From an uncultured Collinsella sp. (GTDB taxonomy: Bacteria; Actinomycetota; Coriobacteriia; Coriobacteriales; Coriobacteriaceae), in contig CABRID010000022.1 in NCBI GenBank assembly GCA_902470895.1, positions 1-23,167 of the forward strand: a stretch of 23,167 nucleotides of DNA. Reading direction: 5' to 3'. How positions within the stretch are numbered: position 1 is the first letter of the stretch; each line of letters opens with the position of its first letter. Under the pieces are notes generated by a model. The model was given only the letters and a program-made list of their open reading frames with translations. It made no database searches and was not told the origin of the DNA. Below, one piece after another: positions 22,401-23,167 of this stretch. A program made the position numbers and the translations under genes.

Positions 22401-22422
22401 ATACCTATAATTGGTATCAAAT
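22401..22422 (+). promoter_or_regulatory. Promoter -10 and operator motif of the second PTS operon
   Basis: TATAAT at 22406-22411 is a perfect -10 hexamer; the -35 is weak (TAAATA or similar). ATTGGTATCAAAT at 22410-22422 overlaps it and is identical to 16422-16434. ATACC (22401-22405) and GGTAT (22413-22417) form an inverted repeat around the -10, and CAAAT-C-ATTTG (22418-22428) follows. This arrangement fits a repressor covering the polymerase site. The rest of the 224-bp gap (22331-22554) has no assigned feature. Confidence 0.5.
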
Positions 22423-22554
22423 CATTTGTGCCTGGCATGGGTGTTCGCAGCACACAGGTACGCTTCGAGCCGTGTAATCGAACTCCCGGAATTGATATCA
22501 ACAACGCGCGCGACGGGAGGGATGACGGTTCGAGATTCCTTATTGGGAGGAATT

Positions 22555-23167
22555 ATGCTTGTCCAAGCAATCCTCGTCGGCTTAGTCGGAGCGTTTGGAT
22601 GCCTCGACTACCAGCTCGGCACCCTCTACGCGTTCCGCCCCATCGTCCTGTGCCCGCTCGTGGGCCTGGTGCTGGGGGACCTGCAGACCGGCCTTGCCGT
22701 TGGCGCCAGCCTGGAGCTGCTGTTCATGGGTTCGATATCCATCGGCGCCTACGTGCCGCCTAACGAAACCGTCGGCGGCGTGCTCGCCTGCGCGTTTGCC
22801 ATTCAGCTCGGTCAGGGTACCGAGACGGCCATCGCGCTCGCCATGCCCATCGCCGTCCTTTCGCTGACGATCGGCAACATTACCAACGCCCTGTTCGCCG
22901 TGTTTGTCGACATGGCAGACAAGTTCGCCCTCAAGGGAAACCTCAAAGGCATCTACGCCGTTCATTGGGGACTTGGACTTTGGGGCTGCCTCGAGTACTT
23001 CCTGCTGTGTGGCGGCGCCTTCTATCTGGGTTCCGGCGCCATCCAGGGCCTACTCGACTTTATCCCGTCTTTTGTGATCGATGGTTGCGGCGTGGCCGCC
23101 AACATCCTGCCGGCCATGGGCTTCGCCATGCTCGGCCGCCTGGTGCTCACCAAGCAGCTCGTGCCCT
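22555..23167 (+). CDS. Second PTS EIIC component, mannose/sorbose family (cut by window end)
   Basis: Starts at the ATG 22555 with GGGAGG at 22545-22550 and stays open to the last base, giving 204 residues of about 257. It reads MLVQAILVGLVGAFGCLDYQ, then the same GASLELLFMGSISIGAYVPP as the first EIIC, and PNETVGGVLACAFAIQLGQG. The middle (about residues 100-170) differs more from the first copy, for example AVHWGLGLWGCLEYFLLCGG. It is the first visible gene of a second PTS operon; EIIA, EIIB and EIID genes are not seen here. The last 55 bases are identical to 20322-20376. Confidence 0.93.
   Translation, partial: MLVQAILVGLVGAFGCLDYQLGTLYAFRPIVLCPLVGLVLGDLQTGLAVGASLELLFMGSISIGAYVPPNETVGGVLACAFAIQLGQGTETAIALAMPIAVLSLTIGNITNALFAVFVDMADKFALKGNLKGIYAVHWGLGLWGCLEYFLLCGGAFYLGSGAIQGLLDFIPSFVIDGCGVAANILPAMGFAMLGRLVLTKQLVP

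Overview
The window is one contig end of a high-GC, low-complexity-free bacterial chromosome. Codon use strongly favours C/G in third positions. The gene content (CUT1 sugar ABC importer, GlgP/MalQ, GalE, PcsB-like CHAP hydrolase with a Tat-type signal, mannose-family PTS with paired SIS deglycases) fits a gut Coriobacteriia such as Collinsella. This assignment is inference from gene content and style, not from a marker gene. Bases 1-47 are not genomic: they are Illumina Nextera adapter with an i5 index, so native DNA starts at base 48.

Left part (48-9097): a four-gene sugar ABC operon on the + strand (Tat lipoprotein binding protein, two permeases, MalK-like ATPase) converges on a - strand malQ-glgP operon. 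Together they describe uptake of an oligosaccharide, probably alpha-glucan type, and its cytoplasmic breakdown to glucose and glucose-1-phosphate. Strong hairpins without U-tracts sit inside both operons, after the binding-protein gene, before the ATPase gene and between malQ and glgP. The 457-bp convergent gap holds two terminators and a striking array of three evenly built inverted-repeat modules.

Middle part (9098-14764): galE (-), a secreted coiled-coil/CHAP peptidoglycan hydrolase (+), murB (-), a LacI-family regulator (+) and a small cytoplasmic protein of unknown function (+). Two long perfect inverted repeats lie in the gaps: a 136-bp element with 33-bp arms enclosing a terminator (11640-11775), and a 31-bp-arm hairpin (14082-14154).

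Right part (14803-23167): two overlapping GntR/UTRA (HutC-type) regulator genes precede a six-gene operon encoding two SIS-domain sugar-phosphate deglycase/isomerase proteins and a mannose-family PTS (EIIA, EIIB, EIIC, EIID). Both SIS proteins keep a Glu-x15-His pair like that of GlmS and FrlB/FraB, and the second one closely resembles FrlB. The set matches the logic of the Salmonella gfr operon for the Amadori compounds glucoselysine and fructoselysine, and fructoselysine use is known in Collinsella. After a terminator and an EamA-type transporter gene, a second operon starts with another EIIC gene cut by the window end. The two PTS operons share an identical 13-bp operator-like motif upstream, and their EIIC genes share exact DNA runs of 57 and at least 55 bp. 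The probable picture is a pair of co-regulated, recombining PTS operons for glycated amino acids or related amino sugars.
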